From Agromyces albus (GTDB taxonomy: Bacteria > Actinomycetota > Actinomycetes > Actinomycetales > Microbacteriaceae), in contig NZ_JAUSWX010000001.1 of assembly GCF_030815405.1 (NCBI RefSeq), positions 930,001-994,000 of the forward strand: 64,000 nucleotides of DNA, in the 5' to 3' direction. Below, in pieces: positions 30,163-38,506 of this stretch. Position 1 is the first letter of the stretch. Every line of letters begins with the position of its first letter. Both the position numbers and the translations under genes were made by a program. The notes beneath the pieces are model-generated. The model had not been told where the DNA came from, ran no database searches, and saw only the letters and a list, made by a program, of their open reading frames with translations.

Positions 30163-30855
30163 GTGACGGGCGGAGTGGGGCGAGCACCGGGGGAAACGGC
30201 TACGGTCGCGATCGTCGACGATCATGAGGCGGTGCGGCTCGGGCTCCGTGCAGCCTGCCAGGCCGCGGGCTACGACGTCGTGGCCGACACGGCGAACGTG
30301 CCCGAACTGCTCGAGGCACTCGACGGCAGCGCTTGCGATGTCGTGGTGCTCGACCTGTCGCTCGGCGATGGTTCGTCAGTCACCGAGAACGTTCGCGCGG
30401 TGCTCGCCACCGGCAGCGGCGTTCTCGTGCACAGCATCGCCGACCGGGTCGCCGCCGTGCGTGAGTCGCTCGCGGCCGGTGCGGCCGGGGTCATCCCCAA
30501 GGCATCGCCGATGTCGTCGGTCATCGCCTCGATCGCCGTCGTCGCCCGCGGCGAGGTGTTGAACAACGTCGAGTGGGCGAGCGCCATCGAGGCCGACCGT
30601 GACTTCGCGAAGGCGCAGCTCGGTCGCCGTGAGCGCGACGTGCTGCATCTCTATGCCTCCGGGCTCCCGCTCAAGCTCGTCGCCATGCAGCTCGGCATCG
30701 CGCACTCCACGGCGCGCGAATACCTCGATCGGATCCGCGCGAAGTACGTGGAGGTCGGGCGGCCCGCGCCGACGAAGGTCGACCTCCTGCGCCGCGCGGT
30801 CGAAGACGGCATCCTGCCAGGGCTCGACATCGAAGGCGGGGATGCCCGCCGCTGA
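30163..30855 (+). CDS. LuxR-type response regulator
   Basis: 230 residues. Receiver domain about residues 14-130: acidic pair Asp19-Asp20, phospho-acceptor Asp64 in VVLDLSL, Lys113 in GVIPKAS. A LuxR/NarL-like helix-turn-helix spans about 150-215 (LGRRERDVLHLYASGLPLKLVAMQLGI). It binds DNA when phosphorylated by the adjacent kinase. GTG at 30163 was chosen because AGGGGG lies just upstream; a GTG at 30139 overlapping the upstream stop is an alternative. It overlaps the kinase gene by 14 bp, so the genes are coupled. Confidence 0.92.
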   Translation: MTGGVGRAPGETATVAIVDDHEAVRLGLRAACQAAGYDVVADTANVPELLEALDGSACDVVVLDLSLGDGSSVTENVRAVLATGSGVLVHSIADRVAAVRESLAAGAAGVIPKASPMSSVIASIAVVARGEVLNNVEWASAIEADRDFAKAQLGRRERDVLHLYASGLPLKLVAMQLGIAHSTAREYLDRIRAKYVEVGRPAPTKVDLLRRAVEDGILPGLDIEGGDARR

Positions 30856-32080
30856 CTGGCGCGTGACGCGCCTCGCGCCGCGCCGCAGAGCCGCCGTCAC
30901 GAGGGCGCAGGTCGAGACGATCTCGTCGCGTGCGCTCGGCCTGTTGGGCCTCGTCTTCGGAGCGCAGACGCTGCCGCTCGCGATCCAGCAGTCGTCGGCG
31001 CTCGTCGAGGGCGCCGGCCCCGCCCTCATGGCCGTGCTGTACGGCGCCATCGTGGCGCTCGCCGTGGCGACCGTCACGAAGGTCGCGGTGCGCACCGCGT
31101 GCCTGGCCTTCGCCGGCCTCTACGTGGCGGCGCTGTTCGCGTGGCCGTTCCTCGTCGCGGATCCCCGGGTAATCGAGGAGAGCGCGCCCTGGCTCTACTA
31201 CGTGTGCACCGTGGCGACGACCGCGGCCGTCGTCGCCGTCCCCGCGGTGTGGGCCACGGTGTACACCGTCCTCGTGCCGGCGATCTACGGCGGCATCCGG
31301 CTCCTGCCCGCCGGCGGCGAGGCCGGCCCGCTGCTCGCCGTGCTCGACGCGATGTACGCCGTGATCCTCGGCGTCGTGGTGCTCATCATCGTCACGATGC
31401 TCCGGCAGGCCGCCGAGGCCGTCGACTCGGCGCAGGAGGCGGCGCTGCAGCGCTACGACCTCGCGGCGCGCCAGCACGCGACGGAGAGCGAGCGGGTGAA
31501 GATCGACGCGCTCGTGCACGACAGCGTGCTCACGACGCTGCTCTCCGCGGCGGCGGCCGATTCCAGCCAGGAGCAGGCGCTTGCCGCGCGAATGGCCCGC
31601 GACGCCGTGCAGCGCCTCGACGAGGCGGGGGCCACACGACCACGGGTACTCGACCGCATCGGGCTGCCGGTCCTGGTTCGGCGCCTTCGCGCGGCGCTCA
31701 CGACGCTCTCGACGCCGTTCACCGTGCGTGTCGTGAACGCCGGCGGCGTCGAGCTGCCGGTCGAAGCCGTCGAGGCCCTCTATACCGCCTCGGTGCAGGC
31801 CATGGTCAACAGCCTCCAGCACGCCGATGAGCCGGGGCGCTCGACTCGTCGAGAGGTCCGCATCCGCGGAGTCCGGGCGAGCGGATGCGTCATCGAGATC
31901 TCCGACAACGGAAGCGGCTTCGATCCCGCCCACGTGACCGGCGAACGGCTCGGACTTCGCGTCTCCATCGAGGAGCGCATCGCGAACGCGGGCGGCACGG
32001 CCGAGATCGTCTCCCGCATCGGGCATGGCACGACCGTGACCCTCGCCTGGCCCGCGGGTATCGAGGGGGACCGCGCATGA
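30842..32080 (+). CDS. Membrane sensor histidine kinase (NarL-partner type)
   Basis: 412 residues. N-terminal half has about five to six membrane helices (starting at LGLLGLVFGAQTLPLAI, then AVLYGAIVALAVATV and others). The dimerisation/phospho-acceptor helix contains His in KIDALVHDSVLTTLLSAA. The ATPase domain has an N-box (ASVQAMVNSLQHAD) and G-boxes (EISDNGSGFDPAHV, GLRVSIEERI, GHGTTVTLAWP). This resembles the DesK/NreB-like kinases that partner with LuxR-type regulators. There is no extracellular sensor domain, so the signal is likely within the membrane. Overlaps both neighbours. Confidence 0.88.
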   Translation: MPAADWRVTRLAPRRRAAVTRAQVETISSRALGLLGLVFGAQTLPLAIQQSSALVEGAGPALMAVLYGAIVALAVATVTKVAVRTACLAFAGLYVAALFAWPFLVADPRVIEESAPWLYYVCTVATTAAVVAVPAVWATVYTVLVPAIYGGIRLLPAGGEAGPLLAVLDAMYAVILGVVVLIIVTMLRQAAEAVDSAQEAALQRYDLAARQHATESERVKIDALVHDSVLTTLLSAAAADSSQEQALAARMARDAVQRLDEAGATRPRVLDRIGLPVLVRRLRAALTTLSTPFTVRVVNAGGVELPVEAVEALYTASVQAMVNSLQHADEPGRSTRREVRIRGVRASGCVIEISDNGSGFDPAHVTGERLGLRVSIEERIANAGGTAEIVSRIGHGTTVTLAWPAGIEGDRA

Positions 32081-33087
32081 TCTCCGTCCCTCGCTGGCTG
32101 CTCCTCGTGCTCGGGGCCATGTTCTCGACGTACCACGTGGTGCTCGGCGCCTACTCGCTCGGCACCCCGAAGTCGCCGTGGCCGGCGGTGGCGGCGCTCA
32201 TGCTCTACTCGATCGCGACCGTGCTGAGCCTCTGGCCCGCCCAGCGGCTTCGGATGCCCGACTGGCTCGCCGCCTTCGACCTCGCCATCTGCATCGTGCT
32301 GCCACTCCTCGCGACGAGCCAGCTGGACCCTCGCGGCGAGAACGGGTATGCGACGTGGTACGTCGCCGCTGTGGGCACGCTCATGACCATCGCCGCTGCG
32401 AGGCGCCAGCTCATCGTGGCCTGGATCGGGGTGGTCGCTCTCGCGATGCAGAGCGTGGTGTGGGCCGGCCCGCTCTCGCTCGGCGGCCTGGGTGTCATCG
32501 GCAGCATCGTCTGGGTCGCGACCGCGCACATGCTCACGACGGCCCTCACGAACGCCGCGCGGGAGACCCGGCGGTACGCGCAGGCCGAGCGTGAGGCGGC
32601 GGCCTGGCAGGCGGCGCAGGACGCGCACCTCTTCGAGGGCCGGATGCGCCTCGCGCAGACCAACCGGATCGCCGCGCCGATGCTGCGCCGTATCGCCGAT
32701 CGCAACGGCGCGCTCACCGAGGAACAGCGGCGCGAGTGCCGCATGCTCGAGGCGGCGATCCGCGACGAGATCCGCGGACGGATGCTGCTGACCGACGGCG
32801 TCCGTGCCGAGGTGCAGCGCGCCCGGGAGCGCGGCATCACCGTCAACCTGCTCGACGAGGGTGGAATCGACGATCTCGACGAAGCGGCGCGCGATCGGGT
32901 GCTCTCGCGGCTCGCCGAAGCCGTCGCCGGCTCGAACGCCGATCGCATCATCGCGCGTACCGCTGCAGAGGGCTCGCCCGTGGCGGTCACCGTCGTGGGC
33001 CTGCGCGATTCGGGAGTCGAGTCATCCGGAGTCGACACCGACGATCTCGAGGTCGAGCTCTGGCTGGAGATTCCGCGCGCACTGTGA
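32077..33087 (+). CDS. Kinase-like membrane protein without catalytic motifs
   Basis: 336 residues. About five to six membrane helices in residues 1-160 (starting WLLLVLGAMFSTYHVVLGAY), then a charged helical region like a dimerisation helix but with no phospho-acceptor His motif, then a short alpha/beta end (VTVVGLRDSGVESSGV...). No N- or G-boxes of an ATPase are visible. Its start overlaps the kinase stop (ATGA). The build suggests a pseudokinase that pairs with the upstream kinase in the membrane; that is inference. I do not recognise a named family. Confidence 0.8.
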   Translation: MISVPRWLLLVLGAMFSTYHVVLGAYSLGTPKSPWPAVAALMLYSIATVLSLWPAQRLRMPDWLAAFDLAICIVLPLLATSQLDPRGENGYATWYVAAVGTLMTIAAARRQLIVAWIGVVALAMQSVVWAGPLSLGGLGVIGSIVWVATAHMLTTALTNAARETRRYAQAEREAAAWQAAQDAHLFEGRMRLAQTNRIAAPMLRRIADRNGALTEEQRRECRMLEAAIRDEIRGRMLLTDGVRAEVQRARERGITVNLLDEGGIDDLDEAARDRVLSRLAEAVAGSNADRIIARTAAEGSPVAVTVVGLRDSGVESSGVDTDDLEVELWLEIPRAL

Positions 33088-33122
33088 CCGCGCGAGGACC
33101 TACCTCCGGCATGCCGGTCGAC

Positions 33123-33158
33123 GCCGGACAAGCGAGTGGATGCCGGACAAGAGAGTGG
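33123..33158. repeat. 17-base direct repeat, period 19
   Basis: GCCGGACAAGCGAGTGG at 33123-33139 and the same with one change (C to A) at 33142-33158. It ends at the foot of the terminator hairpin. Confidence 0.7.
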
Positions 33159-33183
33159 GGGGCCGATCTGAGATCGACCCCCC
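33157..33183. terminator. GC-rich hairpin terminator after the kinase trio
   Basis: Six G, a mismatch, then CGATC pair with GATCG and six C around a TGA loop. It lies 70 bases after the kinase-like gene and could serve both strands. Confidence 0.75.
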
Positions 33184-33436
33184 CATCAAGCCCGAGACAC
33201 GGCGACAACCCGAATATCGCCCTGACTCGCCCCAAACGGTCATCGGTTACCCGACCGATGTCCGTGGCGACTCCTGAGGAGCCTGCGATATCCATCGTGG
33301 TACACGGCCAGGCGTCTGCAAAGTCGTCATTTCGGGGGACAGGAGTTGTCCCCCTCGTGCGACGGCGGGGACCATCGCCCGCCGATCGGCGGGAGCGCAC
33401 CCGCGGCTCACGGCAGTTCGGGGGACACGACGTGCG

Positions 33437-33676
33437 TCATCGCCCCGCGCGCTGCCAGCGACCGTGGCCGGTCTGGAATGGAGCCCGAAGCGCGCCGCCG
33501 CTGCGAACCCAGTGGTCATGAAGGGGCTCGGGCGCGGATGCCTCGACCTCGCGTTCGTCGATCGCCGCGAGCAGCACCGCGGTGACCGCGGCAGCCTCCT
33601 CGGCGCTCACGTCGGGCGTCACGAATCGGATGTCGGCTGCCGATTCGGCGTCGGAGTGTGCAGTGTTGTCGGCCAT
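33437..33676 (-). CDS. accE: Acyl-CoA carboxylase epsilon subunit
   Basis: 79 residues. The small epsilon subunit stabilises actinobacterial acyl-CoA carboxylase. Recognised by a short acidic N-terminus followed by IRFVTPDVSAEEAAAVTAVLLAAI and a conserved C-terminal W..SGR/ALRAPF-type stretch. It follows the beta subunit gene after 8 bp, the standard order. Ends in TGA at 33437. Confidence 0.88.
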   Translation of the reverse strand: MADNTAHSDAESAADIRFVTPDVSAEEAAAVTAVLLAAIDEREVEASAPEPLHDHWVRSGGALRAPFQTGHGRWQRAGR

Positions 33677-33684
33677 GGTGCCCC

Positions 33685-35283
33685 CTAGAGCGGGATGTTC
33701 CCGTGCTTCTTCGGCGGCAGGCTCGCCCGCTTGGTGCGGAGCGCGCGGAGCGCCTTGACCACCGAGACACGGGTGGCGGCCGGCTCGATGATGCCGTCGA
33801 GCTCGCCGCGCTCGGCGGCGAGGAACGGGCTGGCCACGTTGTAGGTGTACTCGTTGGCGAGCTTCGTGCGCACGGCCGCGACATCCTCACCGGCGATCTC
33901 GGCGGCCTTGATCTCGGCGCGGTAGAGGATGTTGACCGCGCCCTGCCCGCCCATCACCGCGATCTCGGCGGTCGGCCACGCGAGGTTGATGTCGGCGCCG
34001 AGCTGCTTGGAGCCCATGACGATGTAGGCGCCGCCGTAGGCCTTGCGCGTGATGATCGTGACGAGCGGCACGGTGGCCTCGGCGTAGGCGTACAGCAGCT
34101 TCGCCCCACGCCGGATGACGCCGGTCCACTCCTGTTCGGTGCCGGGCAGATAGCCGGGCACGTCGACGAGCGTGAGGATGGGGATCGAGAACGCGTCGCA
34201 GAACCGCACGAAGCGTGAGGCCTTCTCGCCGGCCGCGATGTTGAGGGTGCCCGCCATCTGGTTCGGCTGGTTCGCGATGATGCCGACCGAGCGCCCTTCG
34301 ACGCGCGCGAAGCCGACGACGATGTTCGGCGCGAACAGCGGCTGCACCTCGAGGAAGTCGCCGTGGTCGACGATGCCCTCGATGACCGAGTGCATGTCGT
34401 AGGGCTGGTTGGGGGAGTCGGGGATGACCGTGTTCAGTCGGCGGTCCTCGTCGGTGATCTCGAGCTCGGGCTCGGCGTCGTACACCGGGGCATCCGACAT
34501 GTTGTTGTCGGGCAGGAACGAGATGAGCGTGCGGGCATAGTCGAGCGCGTCGGACTCGTCGCTCGCGAGGTAGTGCGCGACACCCGAGACGGTGTTGTGG
34601 GTGAGCGCGCCGCCGAGCTCCTCCATGCCGACGTCCTCACCGGTCACGGTCTTGATGACGTCGGGGCCGGTGACGAACATCTGGCTCGTCTTGTCGACCA
34701 TGATCACGAAGTCGGTGAGCGCGGGAGAGTAGACGGCGCCACCGGCGGCCGGGCCGCACACGATCGAGATCTGCGGGATGACCCCGGATGCCGCCGTGTT
34801 GCGACGGAAGATCTCGCCGTACTTGCCGAGCGCGACGACGCCCTCCTGGATGCGGGCGCCGCCCGAGTCGAGGATGCCGATGATCGGCACGCCGGTCTTC
34901 AACGCGAGCTCCATGACCTTGATGATCTTCTCGCCGGCGACCTCGCCGAGCGAGCCGCCGAAGATCGTGAAGTCCTGCGAGTAGACAGCGACCTGTCGGC
35001 CGTGGATCGTGCCCGTACCCGTGACGACCGCGTCACCGTAGGGGCGCTTCACGTCCATGCCGAACGCGTGCGTGCGGTGGCGCACGAACTCGTCGAGCTC
35101 GACGAACGAGCCCGCGTCGAGCAGTTCGGCGATGCGCTCGCGCGCCGTCATCTTGCCCTTGGCGTGCTGCTTCTCGATGGCCGCCTCGCCGCTCGCCGTG
35201 ACGGCTTCGTGGTAGCGGAGTTTGAGGTCGGCGAGCTTGCCCGCAGTCGTGGAGAGGTCGGGGCCGTCAGTCGCTTCGGTCAC
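33685..35283 (-). CDS. Acyl-CoA carboxylase beta subunit (carboxyltransferase)
   Basis: 532 residues, propionyl/acetyl-CoA carboxylase beta (AccD/PccB type). It moves the carboxyl group from biotin to the acyl-CoA. The N-terminal crotonase-like half has [19 protein letters not shown] and [13 protein letters not shown]; the C-terminal half has [24 protein letters not shown] and [15 protein letters not shown]. The C-terminal [10 protein letters not shown] is the usual end. Start uncertain: GTG at 35283 follows TAGAGT by 7 bases, while an ATG at 35307 lies further up. Acyl-chain specificity cannot be read here. Confidence 0.94.
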   Translation of the reverse strand: MTEATDGPDLSTTAGKLADLKLRYHEAVTASGEAAIEKQHAKGKMTARERIAELLDAGSFVELDEFVRHRTHAFGMDVKRPYGDAVVTGTGTIHGRQVAVYSQDFTIFGGSLGEVAGEKIIKVMELALKTGVPIIGILDSGGARIQEGVVALGKYGEIFRRNTAASGVIPQISIVCGPAAGGAVYSPALTDFVIMVDKTSQMFVTGPDVIKTVTGEDVGMEELGGALTHNTVSGVAHYLASDESDALDYARTLISFLPDNNMSDAPVYDAEPELEITDEDRRLNTVIPDSPNQPYDMHSVIEGIVDHGDFLEVQPLFAPNIVVGFARVEGRSVGIIANQPNQMAGTLNIAAGEKASRFVRFCDAFSIPILTLVDVPGYLPGTEQEWTGVIRRGAKLLYAYAEATVPLVTIITRKAYGGAYIVMGSKQLGADINLAWPTAEIAVMGGQGAVNILYRAEIKAAEIAGEDVAAVRTKLANEYTYNVASPFLAAERGELDGIIEPAATRVSVVKALRALRTKRASLPPKKHGNIPL

Positions 35284-35389
35284 GCCGTTCACTCTACCGG
35301 CGCCCATCCGGCCGCATTACTTGAGGGAATCCTACAAATCTCCTCACGGCGCTCGTGGCTATCGCCATGCCCGGCATCCGTTCGGACAC

Positions 35390-35395
35390 TAGCCT
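35390..35395 (+). promoter_or_regulatory. -10 box TAGCCT of birA
   Basis: About 30 bases before the birA ATG, giving a short leader with GGAGG at 35415-35419. Confidence 0.4.
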
Positions 35396-35424
35396 GAACT
35401 CGACACGAGCAACCGGAGGTGCCG

Positions 35425-36324
35425 ATGGATTGGGAGCGGAGCCGAAAGGCGGTGCCGCGCTTCGAGTTCCTCGCCGAAGCCGGCTCGACGAATGACGAGC
35501 TGCGCACCGCGGCGATCGGACCGGATGCCGCGGCCTGGCCGGCGGGCGCCGTCATCGTCACCGACAACCAGACCCGCGGCCGCGGGCGCCTCGGCCGCAC
35601 CTGGCTCGCGCCCACGGGGAAGACGCTCGCGATCTCGGTGCTGCTGCGGCCCGAACTGCCGGGCGGCGCACCGTTCCCGCCCGACGGCTACGGGTGGATC
35701 CCGCTCATCGCGGGAGCGGCGATGACCGAGGCCGTGCAACGGGCCGTCGAGGCCGGACGATCGGCAGCCGCCTCCGGCGACGAGGCCGCGAACGGGGTAT
35801 CCACTCCGCCGGCGGGCGCCGATGAATCGCTCGATGCCGACGGCACCGGCGGGGTCGTGGTCGAGCTCAAGTGGCCGAACGACGTGCTCATCTCGGGCTT
35901 CAAGGTGTGCGGCATCCTCTCCGAGCTGCTGCCCGAGTCCGGCGCGGTCGTCGTCGGCGCCGGCCTCAACCTCACGCTCGACGAGCACGACCTGCCCACC
36001 CTCACCTCCACGTCGCTCCTGCTCGTCACGGGCACGCAGCCCGACGCCGACGCCGTGCTCGCCGACTACCTCAGCGGATTCCTCTCGCTGTTCCGGGCCT
36101 TCGCCGAGCACGGGGCGGATGCCGCGGCGAGCGGCATCGCCGATCGGGTCAGCTCGCTCTGCGGCACGATCGGCTCCGAGGTGCGAGTGGAGCTGCCGGG
36201 CGGCCGCGAGCTCCTCGGCGTCGCCGAGCGGATCGACCGCGACGGCCGCCTCGTGGTGCGAGACCGTGAGAATGGTGAGCCGCAGTCTGTCGCCGCCGGC
36301 GACGTGACGCACCTGCGGTATTAA
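35425..36324 (+). CDS. birA: Biotin--[acetyl-CoA-carboxylase] ligase
   Basis: 299 residues. It attaches biotin to the carrier Lys of acyl-CoA carboxylase. The biotin-binding STNDELR, the Gly-Arg-rich ATP loop TRGRGRLGRTWLAP and the catalytic KWPNDVLISGFKVCGIL are present. It has no N-terminal DNA-binding domain, so it is a ligase only. An Ala/Gly/Ser-rich insert of about 35 residues lies before KWPNDV. GGAGG is 5 bases before the ATG. Divergent from the carboxylase beta gene. Confidence 0.94.
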   Translation: MDWERSRKAVPRFEFLAEAGSTNDELRTAAIGPDAAAWPAGAVIVTDNQTRGRGRLGRTWLAPTGKTLAISVLLRPELPGGAPFPPDGYGWIPLIAGAAMTEAVQRAVEAGRSAAASGDEAANGVSTPPAGADESLDADGTGGVVVELKWPNDVLISGFKVCGILSELLPESGAVVVGAGLNLTLDEHDLPTLTSTSLLLVTGTQPDADAVLADYLSGFLSLFRAFAEHGADAAASGIADRVSSLCGTIGSEVRVELPGGRELLGVAERIDRDGRLVVRDRENGEPQSVAAGDVTHLRY

Positions 36325-36331
36325 TGGGCAT

Positions 36332-36895
36332 ATGAGCCCCGCCGCGAGCCACGAGCCGGCCGCGCCGCCCGCACTGCCGGTCGAGCGTGTCGTCGCACGG
36401 CTCCGACGGCACGGGCGCATCCTCGTGCTGCCGACGGTGCTCTTCATCGCCGTGACGGGGGTTGCGACCTACGCCGCGGCAACCCTGCGGGAACCCTGGC
36501 AGCAGCTCGCCATCGCGGGAATCGCGACGCTCGCGGTGCTCGTCTTCTCGTTCCTGCCGTTCCTCGCCTGGCTCACCCGGCGTACCACCGTCACGACGAG
36601 GCGCATCATCCTTCGCAGCGGTGTCTTCGTGCGCGTACGGCAGGAGCTGCTGCACAGCCGTGGCTACGACGTGAGCGTGCGCCGCACCTGGGCGCAGAGC
36701 GCCTTCGGCTCTGGCGATGTGCGCATTAACACCGGGCACGATCGCCCGGTCGTGTTGAAAGACGTGCCGCGGCCACAGGTCGTGCAGGCGGCGCTCCAGG
36801 AGCTCATGGAGGACGCGCACACGATCATCGGCGATCGCCGCCGCGCCGACCAGTCGACCATCGACGGTGACACCGTCGCATGGGGCGGGCGCTGA
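36332..36895 (+). CDS. PH-domain (DUF304-like) membrane protein
   Basis: 187 residues. Two membrane helices at about 31-50 and 60-80 (LVLPTVLFIAVTGVATYAA; LAIAGIATLAVLVFSFLPFLAWL) are followed by a bacterial PH-like domain (TTTRRIILRSGVFVRVRQELLHSRGYDVSV). The role of this family is unclear; membrane or envelope association is typical. ATG at 36332 follows a TATTAA-like -10 box without a ribosome site. It starts 7 bp after birA. Confidence 0.85.
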   Translation: MSPAASHEPAAPPALPVERVVARLRRHGRILVLPTVLFIAVTGVATYAAATLREPWQQLAIAGIATLAVLVFSFLPFLAWLTRRTTVTTRRIILRSGVFVRVRQELLHSRGYDVSVRRTWAQSAFGSGDVRINTGHDRPVVLKDVPRPQVVQAALQELMEDAHTIIGDRRRADQSTIDGDTVAWGGR

Positions 36896-36997
36896 GCTTG
36901 AATCGCCGATGTGCCCCACGAGGCCTCCGGAGGACGTAACGTAGATAAGTGGTCTCGTGCGCCCCCCGAGCGCGAGCCGCGCGATGAAGGGTTCCAC

Positions 36998-37837
36998 TTG
37001 GCCGACGAATGCATCCATGGTTTCGACGACGGCCTGTGCGCCATCTGCTTCCCACCGCCGGAGTTCGAGCCGGCCCCGAAGGCCGCGCCGCTGCCGCGGA
37101 GCGGCCGCGTCACGGGAACCAGGCCGCGCCGTCCACCCGCCCGCGTGCCCGGTGCCTCGCGGCCCACGCTCCTCGCCGATGCCCCGCAGATCGACGCGAA
37201 GGCGCTGCGCATCTACCACGTCACGCACTTCGACAACCTCGCCCCCATCCTCGACGCGGGGGCCCTGCTCGCGGATGCCGCGGGCGCGAAGCCGGTCGTC
37301 GACGTCTCGGCCCCCGATGCCCGTGAGTTCCGCCGTACGGCGACGATCGACGGCACCGACGCGGTCGTGGCCGACTACGTGCCGTTCCTGCTGACGACCG
37401 ACGCCCACGTCTGGAACGCCGTGCGCACCGCGACGCCCGACCCGCGACTCGCGCCGGAGACGACGAAGCGCGCTCCTGCCGACTTCGTGATCCTCGTGAG
37501 CTCGGTCGCCGGAGCGCTCGGCGACGACGCCGAGCTGCCCGGCGCGATCGTCGTGACCGACGCGGATGCCGCGGCCGGCGGCACGCTCGAGGCATCCGCC
37601 TGGCCCGAGACCCAGCGAGCCCTGCAGCGCCTGCACCGCGACGACGAGGGCGCGCGCCTGCACACGGCCGAGTTGCTCGTGCGCGAGTGCCTGCCGCTCG
37701 ACAACGTCGCACTCATCGCCGTGGCCAACGACCCCGTGCGCGATCGGGTGCGATCCGCGCTCGCCGCAGCGGGCCTGCGCACCCGGGTTGCGGTGTACCC
37801 GCCGTGGTTCCAGCCGACCCCTGACGACGCCGAGTAA
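36998..37837 (+). CDS. DarT-like ADP-ribosyltransferase with zinc-ribbon N-terminus, no antitoxin partner
   Basis: 279 residues. N-terminal ECIHGFDDGLCAIC (Cys5, His7, Cys14, Cys17) looks like a small zinc ribbon; a Pro/Ala/Arg linker follows. The rest resembles DarT/DUF4433: IYHVTHFDNLAPILDAGALL (the NAD-binding YHxTHxxNL motif), YVPFLLTTDAHVWNAV, and TAELLVRECLPLDNVALI, where Glu225 matches the catalytic Glu. DarT attaches ADP-ribose to thymidine in single-stranded DNA. The TTG start has AAGGG upstream; codon bias disappears above it, so the GTG at 36911 is less likely. No macrodomain (DarG) gene is adjacent. Confidence 0.72.
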   Translation: MADECIHGFDDGLCAICFPPPEFEPAPKAAPLPRSGRVTGTRPRRPPARVPGASRPTLLADAPQIDAKALRIYHVTHFDNLAPILDAGALLADAAGAKPVVDVSAPDAREFRRTATIDGTDAVVADYVPFLLTTDAHVWNAVRTATPDPRLAPETTKRAPADFVILVSSVAGALGDDAELPGAIVVTDADAAAGGTLEASAWPETQRALQRLHRDDEGARLHTAELLVRECLPLDNVALIAVANDPVRDRVRSALAAAGLRTRVAVYPPWFQPTPDDAE

Positions 37838-37849
37838 CAGCTCGCCGCG

Positions 37850-38419
37850 CTAGGTGCGTTCCCGGGGCGTGGTGGGCGTTTCGGGGGTGCTCGTCGCGGG
37901 CTCCTCGAAGAGGGTGCGCTGGGCCTCCTCGACGCGCTCGAGGTTCGAGAGCCCGTCGGCGCGGTGGTGCCCGTAGACCCAGAAGCGGTACAGCAGGAAC
38001 CGGAACGCCGTGCCGAGCGCGAGCCCGACCACGTTCGTCGCGATGTTGTCGGCGACGAGGCTCGTGAAGCCGAGCACGTGGTGACTCACCCAGAGGCAGA
38101 TGAGGGCGATCGCCATGCCGCCCAGCGAGACCACGAGGTACTCGGCGAACTCGCGCAGGTAGTTGCGGCGGCGGTGCCTCCGGAAGGTCCAATAGCGGTT
38201 GCCGAGCCAGTTGAAGACGATCGCGACGCTCGTCGAGATCGTCTTCGCGCCGATCGCCGACTGCGCCCAGTGGTCGTCGCCGAAGACGCCGAGCCGCAGG
38301 AGGTTGAAGAGCGTCACGTCGATGACGAGGCCGATGAGGCCGACGACACCGAACTTCACGGCGTAGGCGAGGAGGCCGTGCCAGAGTCGCTGGGCGACGG
38401 TCACGACCTGGTTGGACAC
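37850..38419 (-). CDS. GtrA-family membrane protein
   Basis: 189 residues with four membrane helices (FGVVGLIGLVIDVTLFNLL, TSVAIVFNWLGNRYWTF, YLVVSLGGMAIALICLWV, NVVGLALGTAFRFLLYRFWVY). GtrA proteins are thought to flip lipid-linked sugars across the membrane. GTG at 38419 lies 6 bases after a TAGGAT box; GTG at 38425 is an alternative. Divergent from purK; no transferase is adjacent. The Pro/Thr/Glu-rich tail is cytosolic. Confidence 0.9.
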   Translation of the reverse strand: MSNQVVTVAQRLWHGLLAYAVKFGVVGLIGLVIDVTLFNLLRLGVFGDDHWAQSAIGAKTISTSVAIVFNWLGNRYWTFRRHRRRNYLREFAEYLVVSLGGMAIALICLWVSHHVLGFTSLVADNIATNVVGLALGTAFRFLLYRFWVYGHHRADGLSNLERVEEAQRTLFEEPATSTPETPTTPRERT

Positions 38420-38425
38420 CGCCAC

Positions 38426-38431
38426 ATCCTA
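38426..38431 (-). promoter_or_regulatory. -10 box TAGGAT of the first gtrA gene (leaderless)
   Basis: On the minus strand, 6 bases before GTG 38419. Confidence 0.5.
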
Positions 38432-38466
38432 TGCCGTGAGGCTCCGCCTAGACTGGACGAGGCGCC

Positions 38467-38483
38467 CCGTAGGGGCCCTACGG
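38467..38483. promoter_or_regulatory. 17-base palindrome CCGTAGGG-G-CCCTACGG in the gtrA-purK gap
   Basis: Perfect 8-bp arms around one G, 24 bases before the likely purK start. It may be an operator for purine control, or the foot of a leader hairpin. Confidence 0.5.
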
Positions 38484-38506
38484 CGGCGGTGAATGGAGTG
38501 CACGGA

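Larger units (their letters stand above)
33088..33436. other. Gap of 349 bp with direct repeats and a terminator, no gene seen
   Basis: Between the convergent kinase-like gene and accE. It holds a 17-base direct repeat (33123 and 33142) and a terminator hairpin (33157-33183). The remainder is less GC-biased by position and shows no convincing reading frame. Confidence 0.6.

Noticed and set aside
36911..36997. Longer N-terminus for the DarT-like gene from GTG 36911
   Set aside because: Third-codon G/C bias drops sharply in this stretch and an AAGGG-TTG start lies at 36998.
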